A stretch of DNA of 61,401 nucleotides from Anaerolineaceae bacterium (GTDB lineage: Bacteria; Chloroflexota; Anaerolineae; JAAYZQ01), in assembly GCA_012514775.1 (NCBI GenBank), contig JAAYZQ010000166.1, positions 1-61,401 on the forward strand, written 5' to 3'. The translations under genes and the position numbers were made by a program. How positions within the stretch are numbered: position 1 is the first letter of the stretch; the number at the start of each line of letters is the position of its first letter. Of the stretch, positions 1-8,257 are shown piece after piece. The notes beneath the pieces were generated by a model. That model was not told where the DNA came from. It did no database searches and was given only the letters and a program-made list of their open reading frames with translations.

Positions 1-80
1 CGGCACCTTGCACCAGCGCAGCCGGCACCTTGCACCAGCGCAGCCGGCACCCTGCATCAACGCGGCCGGAACCTTGCAGG
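1..80. repeat. 22-bp tandem repeat at the window edge
   Basis: Two identical 22-bp units (1-22 and 23-44) are followed by a diverged copy (45-66, four differences) and a partial fourth copy from 67. Each unit begins CGGCACCTTGCACC. The array runs off the left edge, so its total length is unknown. No gene is visible in it. Confidence 0.8.
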
Positions 81-195
81 CGAGTGCGCCCCTTGTCCCG
101 GGAACGCATCCCGCCGGTGTCTGCGCCTGGTCGAAGGGCAACCCGGCAGGTCTGCCCCGGAGCCCAAAGCGCCAAAGGTGACAACGCCGCCGGGT

Positions 196-224
196 TTGAC
201 ATCTATACCGAGTTGCGCTACAAT
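196..224 (+). promoter_or_regulatory. sigma70-type promoter of alaS
   Basis: TTGACA (196-201), a 17-nt spacer and TACAAT (219-224), which is 11 of 12 consensus positions. Transcription should start near 231, giving a leader of about 70 nt before alaS. Confidence 0.8.
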
Positions 225-236
225 GGCAAGCTGATT

Positions 237-261
237 GGCGGCTGCCCACAAGGCAGCCGCC
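237..261 (+). other. perfect hairpin at the 5' end of the alaS transcript
   Basis: GGCGGCTGCC (237-246) and GGCAGCCGCC (252-261) form a perfect 10-bp stem with a 5-nt loop. It starts only a few nucleotides after the predicted transcription start. No T-run follows, so it is not a normal intrinsic terminator. A role in mRNA stability or control is possible but unproven. Confidence 0.65.
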
Positions 262-299
262 AACACAGCCAAGTCAAGTTGGAACGACGAGGAGCAATC

Positions 300-3050
300 A
301 TGAAACGGATGTCCGGCGCCGAGATCCGCCAGAGCTTCCTGGACTTTTTTCGCAGCAAGGATCACTTGATCGTGCCCAGTGCGCCGCTGGTTCCCGTGGG
401 CGATCCAACCCTGCTGTTGACCAACGCGGGGATGAACCAATTCAAGAACATTTTCCTGGGGCTGGAAGAGCCGCGCCACCCGCGGGTGGCCGACGCACAG
501 AAGTGCATGCGCGTCTCGGGCCACATGAACGACCTGGATGCGGTTGGACCTTCCCCCTACCACCACACGTTCTTCGAGATGCTCGGTAACTGGAGCTTTG
601 GAGACTATTACAAAAAAGAGGCTATTCGCTGGGCGTGGGAGCTGGTCACCAACGTGTGGGGCATGGACAAGGACCGGCTGTGGGCGACCGTCTTTGAGGA
701 CGACCAGGGTGACCTGCCCACCGACGAGGAAGCCAAGGGCCATTGGCTGAACGAGACCGACATCGCCCGCGACCACGTGCTGCACTTTGGCCGCGCCGAC
801 AACTTCTGGGCCATGGGCCCCATCGGCCCCTGCGGCCCGTGCAGTGAGATTCATTACGACCGCGGGCCCGAGTACTGCGACCGCCAGGACGAGCCCGGCC
901 ACGTCTGCGCCGTCAACGGCGATTGCCCCCGCTACCTGGAGTTCTGGAACCTGGTCTTCATCCAGTACAACCGCGACGCGGAGGGAAACCTGGAAGAGCT
1001 GCCGTCCAAGCACGTCGACACCGGCATGGGCCTGGAGCGGGTGGCGACCATGTCGCAGCAGGTCAAGGCCAACTACGAGACGGACCTCTTCCTGCCCATC
1101 TTCTCCCGGCTGCAAGAGATGCTGGAGCACACCGACGAGCAGGTGCGGGAGAACCGCATCCCCTACCGCGTCATCGCCGACCACGGCCGCAGCATCACCT
1201 TTCTGGTGGGCGACGGCGTCATCCCGGGCAACGAGGGGCGCAATTACGTGCTGCGCATGATCCTGCGCCGCGCGGCGCGCTTCGGACGCAAGATCGGCTT
1301 TACCGGGCCGTTCCTGGGTGATGTGGCCCAGGTGATCATCGACGGCTATGGCGATCATTATGACGAGCTGAAGCGGCGCCGCGATTTCATCCTGAACGTC
1401 ATCCGCCAGGAGGAGGAGCGCTTCCAGCGCACGCTGGACACGGGGCTCTCGCTCCTGGATGCGCTGGTGGGCGATCTGCGCCGCGAGGGAAAGACGACGA
1501 TTCCCGGCAGCGACGCCTTTCGCCTGTACGACACCTACGGCTTTCCCCTGGACCTGACGCGCGACGTGGCCGCAGAGCACGGCTTTGCGGTGGACGAGCC
1601 GGGCTTTCGCGCCGCCCTGGAGGAGCAACGCGCCCGGGCCCGGGCCTCGCAGCAGTTCGTGACCACGGACACCGACGAGCGGGGCACCTACGTGCAACTG
1701 GTCGAAGAGCTCAAGACGGCCGGGCGGCTGGGGCCCGATGGCGTCGAGCGCGCCTACGAGGCTGCCATGGAGCTGGAGAGCGTGGTGCTGGCCATCCTGC
1801 ACGACGGGCAGCGGGCCAACCGCGCCACAGAGGGCGATCAGGTCGAGATCGTCCTGGCCGCGACGCCCTTTTACCTCGAGAGCGGCGGGCAGGTCTCGGA
1901 CACGGGTGTGCTGGCCCGCTACGAAGAGGGAGAAGAAGAGCCGCGCTGGGAGGTCGAGGTCACCGACATGCGCGAGCCGGTCCCCGGCCTCATCGTCCAC
2001 GTGGGCGAGGTGGTGCGCGGCAAGGTGCGGGTGGACGACCCGGCCTGGGCCCTGGTGGACGTCGGCCGGCGCATGGACATCGCCCGCAACCACACGGCCA
2101 CCCACCTGCTCCACAGCGAGCTGCGCTACATCCTGGGCGAGCACGTGCAACAGGCGGGCTCCCTCGTGGCGCCCGACCGGCTCCGCTTCGACTTTACCCA
2201 TGGGGCTATGCTGACCCAGGAGGAACTGGACGAGGTGGAGCAGTCGGTGAACGACGCCATCCTGGCCAACTATCCCCTGGAGATCGATCACACCGGCTAC
2301 CAGGAGGCCGTGGCCAGCGGAGCCATGGCCCTATTTGGCGAGAAATACGGCGACCGCGTGCGGGTCATCAAGATCGGCATGCCCGACGAGCCTTTCAGCC
2401 AGGAGCTGTGCGGCGGGACCCACGTCATGCAGACGGGCGAGATCGGCATGTTCCGCATCGTGTCCGAGAGCAGCGTTGGCGCCGGAGTGCGGCGCATCGA
2501 GGCCGTCACCGGCCGGGCGGCCCAGCAACTGGTCCAGAAGCGGCTGGGCGTTCTGGACGCGGCGGCCACCCACCTGGGCAGCTCGCCCGAAGAGGTGGAC
2601 CGCGCCGTGCTGCGCCTGATGGGCGAGCTGCATGACCGCCAGAAAGAGATCGCTCAACTGCGCCGGCAGTTGGCCCGCCTGGAGTTCGAGGCCATCCTGA
2701 ACCAGGTGCAGGAGGTAAACGGCGTGCAGGTGGTCGCCGCCCGGGTGGATGCCACAGATGGCGAGACTCTGCGGGAGATGACCGACTGGCTGCGCAACCG
2801 CCTCGGTTCCGCGGTGGTCGTCCTGGGTGCCGTCATCGAGGGCAAGCCCAACTTTGTCGCAGCCGTGACCGACGACCTGGTTGGCCGGGGGATCAAGGCC
2901 GGAGACCTGATCAAGCAAGTGGCGCGCATCGTCGGCGGTGGCGGTGGCGGGCGACCGACCCTGGCCCAGGCTGGTGGGCGAGATCCCAACCGCCTCGGCG
3001 AGGCGCTGGAGAGCGTGCCCTCGGCCGTGGCCGGCTTGCTGGCGGCCTGA
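300..3050 (+). CDS. alaS: alanine--tRNA ligase (AlaRS)
   Basis: Charges tRNA-Ala with alanine in the cytoplasm. The 916-aa product has the full AlaRS architecture. The class II catalytic domain comes first (motif FFEMLGNWSFGDYY near residue 93). The editing domain carries the HxxxH zinc motif (NHTATHLLH near 597) and CGGTH near 703. The C-terminal DHHA1/C-Ala region is Gly-rich (GGGGGGRPTLAQAGG). The open frame extends 90 codons further upstream, but that stretch is not AlaRS-like. ATG at 300 follows a GAGGAG ribosome site, begins with the family N-terminus MKRMSGAEIR and lies downstream of a strong promoter, so it is taken as the start. It heads a plus-strand run that continues to about 9.4 kb. 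Confidence 0.97.
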   Translation: MKRMSGAEIRQSFLDFFRSKDHLIVPSAPLVPVGDPTLLLTNAGMNQFKNIFLGLEEPRHPRVADAQKCMRVSGHMNDLDAVGPSPYHHTFFEMLGNWSFGDYYKKEAIRWAWELVTNVWGMDKDRLWATVFEDDQGDLPTDEEAKGHWLNETDIARDHVLHFGRADNFWAMGPIGPCGPCSEIHYDRGPEYCDRQDEPGHVCAVNGDCPRYLEFWNLVFIQYNRDAEGNLEELPSKHVDTGMGLERVATMSQQVKANYETDLFLPIFSRLQEMLEHTDEQVRENRIPYRVIADHGRSITFLVGDGVIPGNEGRNYVLRMILRRAARFGRKIGFTGPFLGDVAQVIIDGYGDHYDELKRRRDFILNVIRQEEERFQRTLDTGLSLLDALVGDLRREGKTTIPGSDAFRLYDTYGFPLDLTRDVAAEHGFAVDEPGFRAALEEQRARARASQQFVTTDTDERGTYVQLVEELKTAGRLGPDGVERAYEAAMELESVVLAILHDGQRANRATEGDQVEIVLAATPFYLESGGQVSDTGVLARYEEGEEEPRWEVEVTDMREPVPGLIVHVGEVVRGKVRVDDPAWALVDVGRRMDIARNHTATHLLHSELRYILGEHVQQAGSLVAPDRLRFDFTHGAMLTQEELDEVEQSVNDAILANYPLEIDHTGYQEAVASGAMALFGEKYGDRVRVIKIGMPDEPFSQELCGGTHVMQTGEIGMFRIVSESSVGAGVRRIEAVTGRAAQQLVQKRLGVLDAAATHLGSSPEEVDRAVLRLMGELHDRQKEIAQLRRQLARLEFEAILNQVQEVNGVQVVAARVDATDGETLREMTDWLRNRLGSAVVVLGAVIEGKPNFVAAVTDDLVGRGIKAGDLIKQVARIVGGGGGGRPTLAQAGGRDPNRLGEALESVPSAVAGLLAA

Positions 3051-3074
3051 GCGGAGGGACAGGACAGGCATCGC

Positions 3075-4316
3075 ATGTGGCAGCGTCGAGGCGCCGGACG
3101 ACGATCTTCCAGGGCAAGGGACGGGCGAAAGGGCAGCGCTCCCCCCTCGTTCTGCGTCGTGGATCCGGGGCACAGCCGGCTGCGACTCCTCGTCGCCGAG
3201 GCAGGCGAAGAGGGAGTCACCGTATGGGGATGGGCCGAAACGGCCAGCCCCGACCAACCGGACGCCCAGTGGTGGGCCGACGCCTGCGGGCCGGTCCTGC
3301 GCAGGGCCGAAGAGATGGCCCAGGACCTTGCCGGGCGCCTGATCCTGCCCGACCGCGTCATCGTCGGCCTATCCGGGTCCGAAATCAAGGGGTGGGCGGG
3401 GCCCATCAGCCAACGGCGGTCACAACCCGACCGGCCCGTAGACGAGCGGGAGCTGGAGGCCCTCCTGGAACGGGCCCTGCGCCTGGCGGTCCATCGCCTG
3501 CAGGGCACGGACCCGGCCGGCGAGCCCTGGCTCCTGGTCGACACGGCGCCCGTTTCGCTGGCCGTCGATGGGCGAGGGGTGACCGATCCGGTGGGATTTC
3601 GCTGCAAGGAGCTGGGGGCGACGGTCTTTGCCGCCCTGGCTCCCCTGGCCAGCATCGAAACCTGGAAGTGGGTGGCCCGCCACCTCGAGTTCAGCGAGCT
3701 GACCGTGGGCGCGGCGCCCCTGGCCCTGGCGGCCGGATTTCGCGACCCCCAGGGCCTGCTCATTGACGTGGGGGGCGGCGCCACGCAGCTCACCTGGATG
3801 AGGGCCGGACGGCCGCTGGCGCTCTCTGCCCTGCCCCTGGGCGGCGGATCGCTCAGCGAGGCGCTGATGCGCAAGTGGCACGTGCCCGAGGACAAGGCCG
3901 AGGAGCTCAAGCGCGCCTACGTGGGCGGCAAGCTGGCCGCCGAGGCGAGGCTGGAGGTGCAGGAGGCGCTGTTGCCGGCCATCCAGTCGTGGCTGCAAGC
4001 CACAGAGGCGGCGCTGGAGCAGATGAACCAGGACGAGCCGCTGCCACAGCAGATCCTGGTCCTGGGCGGCGGCACGGCCCTGCCCGAAGTGGTAGACTCG
4101 GTGCGCGCCCTGGCGTGGAGCCGGCGACTGCACTTTGTCCGCTATCCGGAGGTGCGCTGCGTCCGGCCGGCCGACGTGCCGGGCGTCGTCAACCGCACCG
4201 ATCTGGGGCGAGAACCGGGCGACGTGGCTGCCCTGGCGCTGGCGGCCTGGACGGCCCGGCAGAGCCAGCCCGCCGAGCGGCCGGCCCGCATCCTGGCTGC
4301 GCTGTGCCAGCCATAA
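3075..4316 (+). CDS. FtsA/PilM-like actin-fold protein
   Basis: The 413-aa protein has the actin/Hsp70 ATPase signatures seen in FtsA and PilM. Phosphate-1 is FCVVDPGHSRLRLLVAE near residue 26, phosphate-2 is LLIDVGGGATQLT near 230, and the adenosine motif is ILVLGGGTALPE near 325. FtsA tethers FtsZ to the membrane; PilM serves type IV pili. No C-terminal amphipathic helix of the FtsA kind is obvious, so the exact role is uncertain. The first ~22 residues are Arg-rich and may be untranslated; an internal start cannot be excluded. It lies 24 nt after alaS and 13 nt before the baseplate-J-like gene, so it is probably co-transcribed with both. Confidence 0.75.
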   Translation: MWQRRGAGRRSSRARDGRKGSAPPSFCVVDPGHSRLRLLVAEAGEEGVTVWGWAETASPDQPDAQWWADACGPVLRRAEEMAQDLAGRLILPDRVIVGLSGSEIKGWAGPISQRRSQPDRPVDERELEALLERALRLAVHRLQGTDPAGEPWLLVDTAPVSLAVDGRGVTDPVGFRCKELGATVFAALAPLASIETWKWVARHLEFSELTVGAAPLALAAGFRDPQGLLIDVGGGATQLTWMRAGRPLALSALPLGGGSLSEALMRKWHVPEDKAEELKRAYVGGKLAAEARLEVQEALLPAIQSWLQATEAALEQMNQDEPLPQQILVLGGGTALPEVVDSVRALAWSRRLHFVRYPEVRCVRPADVPGVVNRTDLGREPGDVAALALAAWTARQSQPAERPARILAALCQP

Positions 4317-4329
4317 AGAAGCAGACACT

Positions 4330-5856
4330 ATGCAACAGGTAATCTATCTCGAGATCGAAGACGATATGCCCGCCATCCGGGACCTGCTGGAAGGAGCGCA
4401 GGCCCGGCGTGTGCTTCTCGTCGTCCCGCGGGGCTCGGACACGTTCTACGAGCCCATCAACCTGCGCATCTTGAGGCGGTATGCCGCCAACCTTGCCCTG
4501 GAGGTGGCCCTCGTCACCGGCGACGGCCGCGTGCGCCGCCTGGCCGGGGAGGAGGGCGTGGCCGTCATGTCCTCGGTGCGGCGCGGCCGCAGGAGCCAGT
4601 GGCGAAGCGGAACACCACGGCGCAGCGCGGCACAGCGTGCGGCAGCGGCCCGGGTGGAAGGCCTACGCGCTGGGCGCGGCGACCAGGGTTACGGCGACCG
4701 GCTCATTGTCTGGGCAGGCCGCATCCTCGGCATCCTGCTCTTCCTGTTTCTCCTGGCCATGGTCCTGGTGCTGGCGGCCCTCGTCGTGCCCCAGGCCCAG
4801 GTGACGCTGGTGCCCTTCCGCGAGGTGGTGGAGGTGGATCTGGAGCTGCGGGCCGACCCGCAAGCCGAGAAGGCAAGCCTCACGAACCTGATCATCCCGG
4901 CGCGGGTGCTCGAAGCCGAGGTCGAGGAACACGGCGAGATTGCCACCGTCAACAAGAAGGACTCGCCCGACGCGCCCGCCATTGGGAGCGTCACCTTTAT
5001 CAACCAGGCAGCCGCGCCGCTGACCATCGAACCCGGCGCCATCGTGCGCACTGCCACAGGCACCACCGTCCGTTTCCGCACGGTGACGACGGCCACCCTG
5101 CCGGCCGCCGTCGGCGCCACAGCCGACGCCCAGATTGAGTCGCTGGCCCCCGGACCGGTGGGCAACGTGCCGGCGGCGACCATCACCGAGGTCGAGACCC
5201 CGGGGCTGCGGGGCAAGGTACGGGTCATCAACGAGCAGGCCACCCAGGGCGGCGGCGTGAAACAGGTGGGCGTCGTCACCCGGGCCGACATGGACCGCTT
5301 GAAGGCCCAGGTCCTGCAGCAGCTCCAGCAGAGGGCCTTTGCCGAGCTCGAGCAGCAGTTGGGCGAGGGAGAGTTCATGCCTCCCGAGTCCATGTCGGTG
5401 GAGATCCTGGCCGAGGTCTACGATCAGTTCCTCGACGCCGAGGCCGACGTCCTGGGCCTGCAGATGCGCATCCTGGCCAGTGGAACCGCCGTCGATCGGG
5501 CCAACGCCAACGGGCTGGCGTACGAGGCGCTGAAGGAACGCATCCCCTCGACCTACGAGCTGCAGTCGGAAGAGATCACCTTCCAGGTCGACGAGGAGAC
5601 CCTGGCCATGGAGGGACGGGTGGTCGTCCTCCAGGTCAAGGCGTCGGCACCGTTGATCGTGGAGCTGGACCCTGGCGAGGTGCGCGCCGCGGTGGCCGGG
5701 CTCAAGGCCGACGAGGCCAGCCAGGTGCTATCCGAGTCCTTTGCCCTCGACGCGCCGCCCGTGGTACAGATCCTGCCCGATTGGATCAAGCGCTGGGAGT
5801 GGCTCGACCACGTACCCCGCCTTCCTTTTCGGATCCAGGTGGTGGTGCTGGAATAG
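4330..5856 (+). CDS. membrane-anchored baseplate J-like domain protein
   Basis: The 508-aa protein begins with a soluble ~80-residue domain, then a basic Arg/Ala-rich linker (~84-120). One strong membrane helix follows (about 131-153), then a long exported region. That region contains a segment resembling the beta-rich core of baseplate J/gp47 proteins (AIGSVTFINQAA, IEPGAIVRTATGT, GNVPAATITEVETPG). Such domains occur in phage baseplates and contractile injection systems, but no tail, sheath or tube gene is nearby. ATG 4330 is chosen because it lies just after the preceding stop and starts a clean domain; the open frame itself extends into the FtsA-like gene. It abuts ruvX with no gap. A cell-envelope role is inferred from position beside FtsA-like and mltG genes. 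Confidence 0.7.
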   Translation: MQQVIYLEIEDDMPAIRDLLEGAQARRVLLVVPRGSDTFYEPINLRILRRYAANLALEVALVTGDGRVRRLAGEEGVAVMSSVRRGRRSQWRSGTPRRSAAQRAAAARVEGLRAGRGDQGYGDRLIVWAGRILGILLFLFLLAMVLVLAALVVPQAQVTLVPFREVVEVDLELRADPQAEKASLTNLIIPARVLEAEVEEHGEIATVNKKDSPDAPAIGSVTFINQAAAPLTIEPGAIVRTATGTTVRFRTVTTATLPAAVGATADAQIESLAPGPVGNVPAATITEVETPGLRGKVRVINEQATQGGGVKQVGVVTRADMDRLKAQVLQQLQQRAFAELEQQLGEGEFMPPESMSVEILAEVYDQFLDAEADVLGLQMRILASGTAVDRANANGLAYEALKERIPSTYELQSEEITFQVDEETLAMEGRVVVLQVKASAPLIVELDPGEVRAAVAGLKADEASQVLSESFALDAPPVVQILPDWIKRWEWLDHVPRLPFRIQVVVLE

Positions 5857-6315
5857 ATGAAGCTGCTGGGCCTGGACGTGGGAGATCGTCGCATCGGTGT
5901 GGCCGTCTCGGACGCCACGGGGCTCATCGCCACACCACTCGAGATCGTCCATCGCACGTCCAGGGTGCAGGACTTTCGCCGCATCGCGAGCCTGCTGCGC
6001 GAGCAACAGGCGGGCGGGTTGGTGGTCGGCCATCCGCTCAACGACGATGGCAGCGCCAGCGCACAGGCACAGCGCATCGAGCGCTACGTGGCGACCCTGG
6101 CCGAGGCGCTGCGGGCAGAGGGTTTGGATGTGCCCATCATTTTCTGGGATGAGCGCTTTTCGACACAACGGGCGGAAGAGGCCGTAGCCCTGTCGGGCCG
6201 CCGTTCGCGGCAGCGGCGGGGGCACATCGACGCCGTGGCGGCCGCCGTCATCCTCCAGGACTACCTGGACGAGCAGCGGCCACCGGCGGCCCCGCCCGAG
6301 GAGGATATCTCTTGA
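5857..6315 (+). CDS. ruvX: putative pre-16S rRNA nuclease / Holliday junction resolvase-like RuvX
   Basis: The 152-aa protein has the YqgF RNase H-like fold: N-terminal LGLDVGDRRIGVAVSD with the first catalytic Asp, central GLVVGHPLNDDGS, and C-terminal WDERFSTQRAE and HIDAVAAAVILQ with the later acidic residues. YqgF trims the 5' end of 16S rRNA in E. coli. It starts directly after the preceding stop, and its TGA overlaps the TTG start of mltG (TTGA), indicating translational coupling. Confidence 0.92.
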   Translation: MKLLGLDVGDRRIGVAVSDATGLIATPLEIVHRTSRVQDFRRIASLLREQQAGGLVVGHPLNDDGSASAQAQRIERYVATLAEALRAEGLDVPIIFWDERFSTQRAEEAVALSGRRSRQRRGHIDAVAAAVILQDYLDEQRPPAAPPEEDIS

Positions 6316-7613
6316 GTTCGTTGATTCCCTGGATCCGGTTTGCATTGTTGGCCTGGCTCGTGGCCTTGCTCGTGGTGCTGCTGAGCGAGATACGGTGGCT
6401 GCGACGCCTGGTGCCCGAATGGCTGCGAGGCATCTCGCGCGTGGCCGTGCTGGTGGGCACCGTTGGACTCCTGACCGTCATGGTGCTCTTTAGCGGGCGA
6501 GTCATCCTCAGCTCGCTCCAGGCGCGGGCCGAAACGGGCACCGACCCCCAGTTCGAGGTCTCGTTCTCCTCGGCCGACTCGTTCCTGTTGAGCCTGTACC
6601 TGAGCATGCACCAGGCCGAGCTGAACCAGCCGGCCGGCGACGACCCGACGCCCACGACCTTTGTGGTCGAGCCGGGCGAGACCGCAGCCGGAGTGGCCAC
6701 GCGGCTGGAAGAAGAGGGCCTGGTGGTCAACGGCGAGGTGTTTCGCCGCTTCATGAGCTACCAGGGTCTCGACGTCAGCCTGGGGGCAGGGGCCTATACC
6801 TTGCGACCCAACATGACCATGCACGAGGTCGCCGTGGCCTTCCAGGAGGGCGGTACCAACGCCGTGAGCGTCACCATACCTGAAGGCTGGCGCCTGGAAC
6901 AGGTGGGCTGGGTCCTGGAGCAGCAGGGCTTGATGCGCAGCGACGATTTCGTGGCACAGGCACGCACCGGCCAGTATCCCCACGATTGGCTGGGCAGCCG
7001 GCCCGCGGGCGCCACGCTTGAGGGGTTCCTGTTCCCCGACACCTATCAGCTCGGGCCCGACGCCACACCCACCTCGGTCATCGAGTTGATGCTGGCCACC
7101 TTTGACCAGCGTGTGGTCCCCGAGATCGAAGGCCGGCTGGCCGGCAAGACCCTCTTTGACCTGTCGCTGGGCGACTACCGGCCCATGACCATTTATGACG
7201 TGGTCACCCTGGCGTCCATCGTGGAGCGCGAAGCCGTGGTTGCCGAGGAGCGGCCCATCATCGCCAGCGTCTACCTCAACCGCCTGAATCCGGCCTACAT
7301 CGAGGAGACGGCCCTGCGCCTGAGCGCCGACCCGACGATCCAGTACGCCAAGGGCTACGACCCGGCCACGGGCAACTGGTGGAACCCCATGCTGCCCGGC
7401 GAGGGACAGACCATCGACTCGCCGTACAACACGTTCAAGGCGCAGGGCATGCCGCCCGGCCCCATCTGCAGCCCCGGGCTGGCCTCCATCCTGGCCGTGC
7501 TCAACGCGGCCGACACCAACTATCTCTACTTTCACGCCATAGGCGATGGTTCCCACGCGTTTGCCGCAACGCTGGAGGAGCACCTCCAGAACCAGGAGCA
7601 GTACAGCCCCTAG
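6312..7613 (+). CDS. mltG: endolytic murein transglycosylase MltG
   Basis: MltG cleaves nascent peptidoglycan strands at the membrane. The 433-aa protein has two predicted N-terminal membrane segments (about 6-25 and 44-62) instead of the usual one. A LysM-like segment follows (FVVEPGETAAGVATRLEEEG), then the YceG domain with the catalytic Glu in LASIVEREAV. Conserved SADPTIQYA, DSPYNTF and PPGPICSPGLASI are present. The start is TTG at 6312, overlapping the ruvX stop. The ruvX-mltG pair is common in this phylum. Confidence 0.93.
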   Translation: MSSLIPWIRFALLAWLVALLVVLLSEIRWLRRLVPEWLRGISRVAVLVGTVGLLTVMVLFSGRVILSSLQARAETGTDPQFEVSFSSADSFLLSLYLSMHQAELNQPAGDDPTPTTFVVEPGETAAGVATRLEEEGLVVNGEVFRRFMSYQGLDVSLGAGAYTLRPNMTMHEVAVAFQEGGTNAVSVTIPEGWRLEQVGWVLEQQGLMRSDDFVAQARTGQYPHDWLGSRPAGATLEGFLFPDTYQLGPDATPTSVIELMLATFDQRVVPEIEGRLAGKTLFDLSLGDYRPMTIYDVVTLASIVEREAVVAEERPIIASVYLNRLNPAYIEETALRLSADPTIQYAKGYDPATGNWWNPMLPGEGQTIDSPYNTFKAQGMPPGPICSPGLASILAVLNAADTNYLYFHAIGDGSHAFAATLEEHLQNQEQYSP

Positions 7614-7634
7614 CGGGCTGTTGGAGAGGCGCCC

Positions 7635-8216
7635 TTGGGCCGTTTATCGTTTCTCGCCACCGCCGCCTGCTGCTTGCTGCTCACGGCCTGCTGTGCGGGC
7701 AGCGTGCCCTCGACGGTCAAGATCGGCCTGTCGGCGCCGTTTGAAGGCAGCGACCGCGACCTGGGCTACGAGGTGCTACACGCCGTGCGGCTTGCCGTGC
7801 AGCAGAGAAACGAGGCAGGCGGCGCCGGAGGCTACCTGGTAGAGATGGTCGCTCTCAACGATTTCAACGAGGGGACAGAGGCGGTCGTGCAGGCGCAGAA
7901 AATGGCCGTCGATCCCGGGGTGCTGGCCGTCGTGGGCGGCTGGACGGCGACCACGGCTGAGGCCGCCGGACCCGTGTACGAGCGCCTGGGCTTGGCCTTC
8001 CTGGCACCCGAGGTCGAGTACGCCCCGGGCGAGCCCCCGGTTGACGCGCCCTTTGCCGCCGACTACGAGGCGCTCTCGGGCGGGGCTCCGCCCGGCCCGG
8101 CCGCGGCCTGGGCCTACCAGGCCACGCAGCGCCTGCTGGATGCCATCGAGGCCGCCGGCCGCGGCCCGGGGAGGCCAACGCGCGAAGCGGTGGCGGCTGC
8201 CCTGGCCGGCCCGTAA
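7635..8216 (+). CDS. internally shortened LivK-like solute-binding lipoprotein
   Basis: A lipobox (LTAC, Cys19) predicts a lipoprotein. Residues ~27-115 match the first lobe of branched-chain amino-acid binding proteins (VKIGLSAPFEG, VRLAVQQRNEAGG, VLAVVGGWTATT). The sequence then jumps at about 120-135 to what looks like the C-terminal end of the same fold (PAAAWAYQATQRLLDAIEAAG). The protein has 193 aa against roughly 370-400 for the family, so most of the second lobe is missing. No frameshift or remnant lies in the 41 nt before the next gene. Start is TTG 7635 behind GGAGAGG. It may be a decayed gene or a reduced sensor lipoprotein; no permease gene is adjacent. Confidence 0.65.
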   Translation: MGRLSFLATAACCLLLTACCAGSVPSTVKIGLSAPFEGSDRDLGYEVLHAVRLAVQQRNEAGGAGGYLVEMVALNDFNEGTEAVVQAQKMAVDPGVLAVVGGWTATTAEAAGPVYERLGLAFLAPEVEYAPGEPPVDAPFAADYEALSGGAPPGPAAAWAYQATQRLLDAIEAAGRGPGRPTREAVAAALAGP

Positions 8217-8257
8217 CCGAAGGCAGCCCCGCACCCGACCGCCGGAAAGGAGAACCC

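Noticed and set aside
1..66. CRISPR array
   Set aside because: The 22-bp units are contiguous with no spacers, so this is a simple tandem repeat.
1..299. T-box leader for alaS
   Set aside because: No T-box sequence and no antiterminator/terminator pair is seen; only a single hairpin is present.
57..2291. 744-codon minus-strand frame opposite alaS
   Set aside because: Antisense to an unmistakable alaS; composition is shadow-like.
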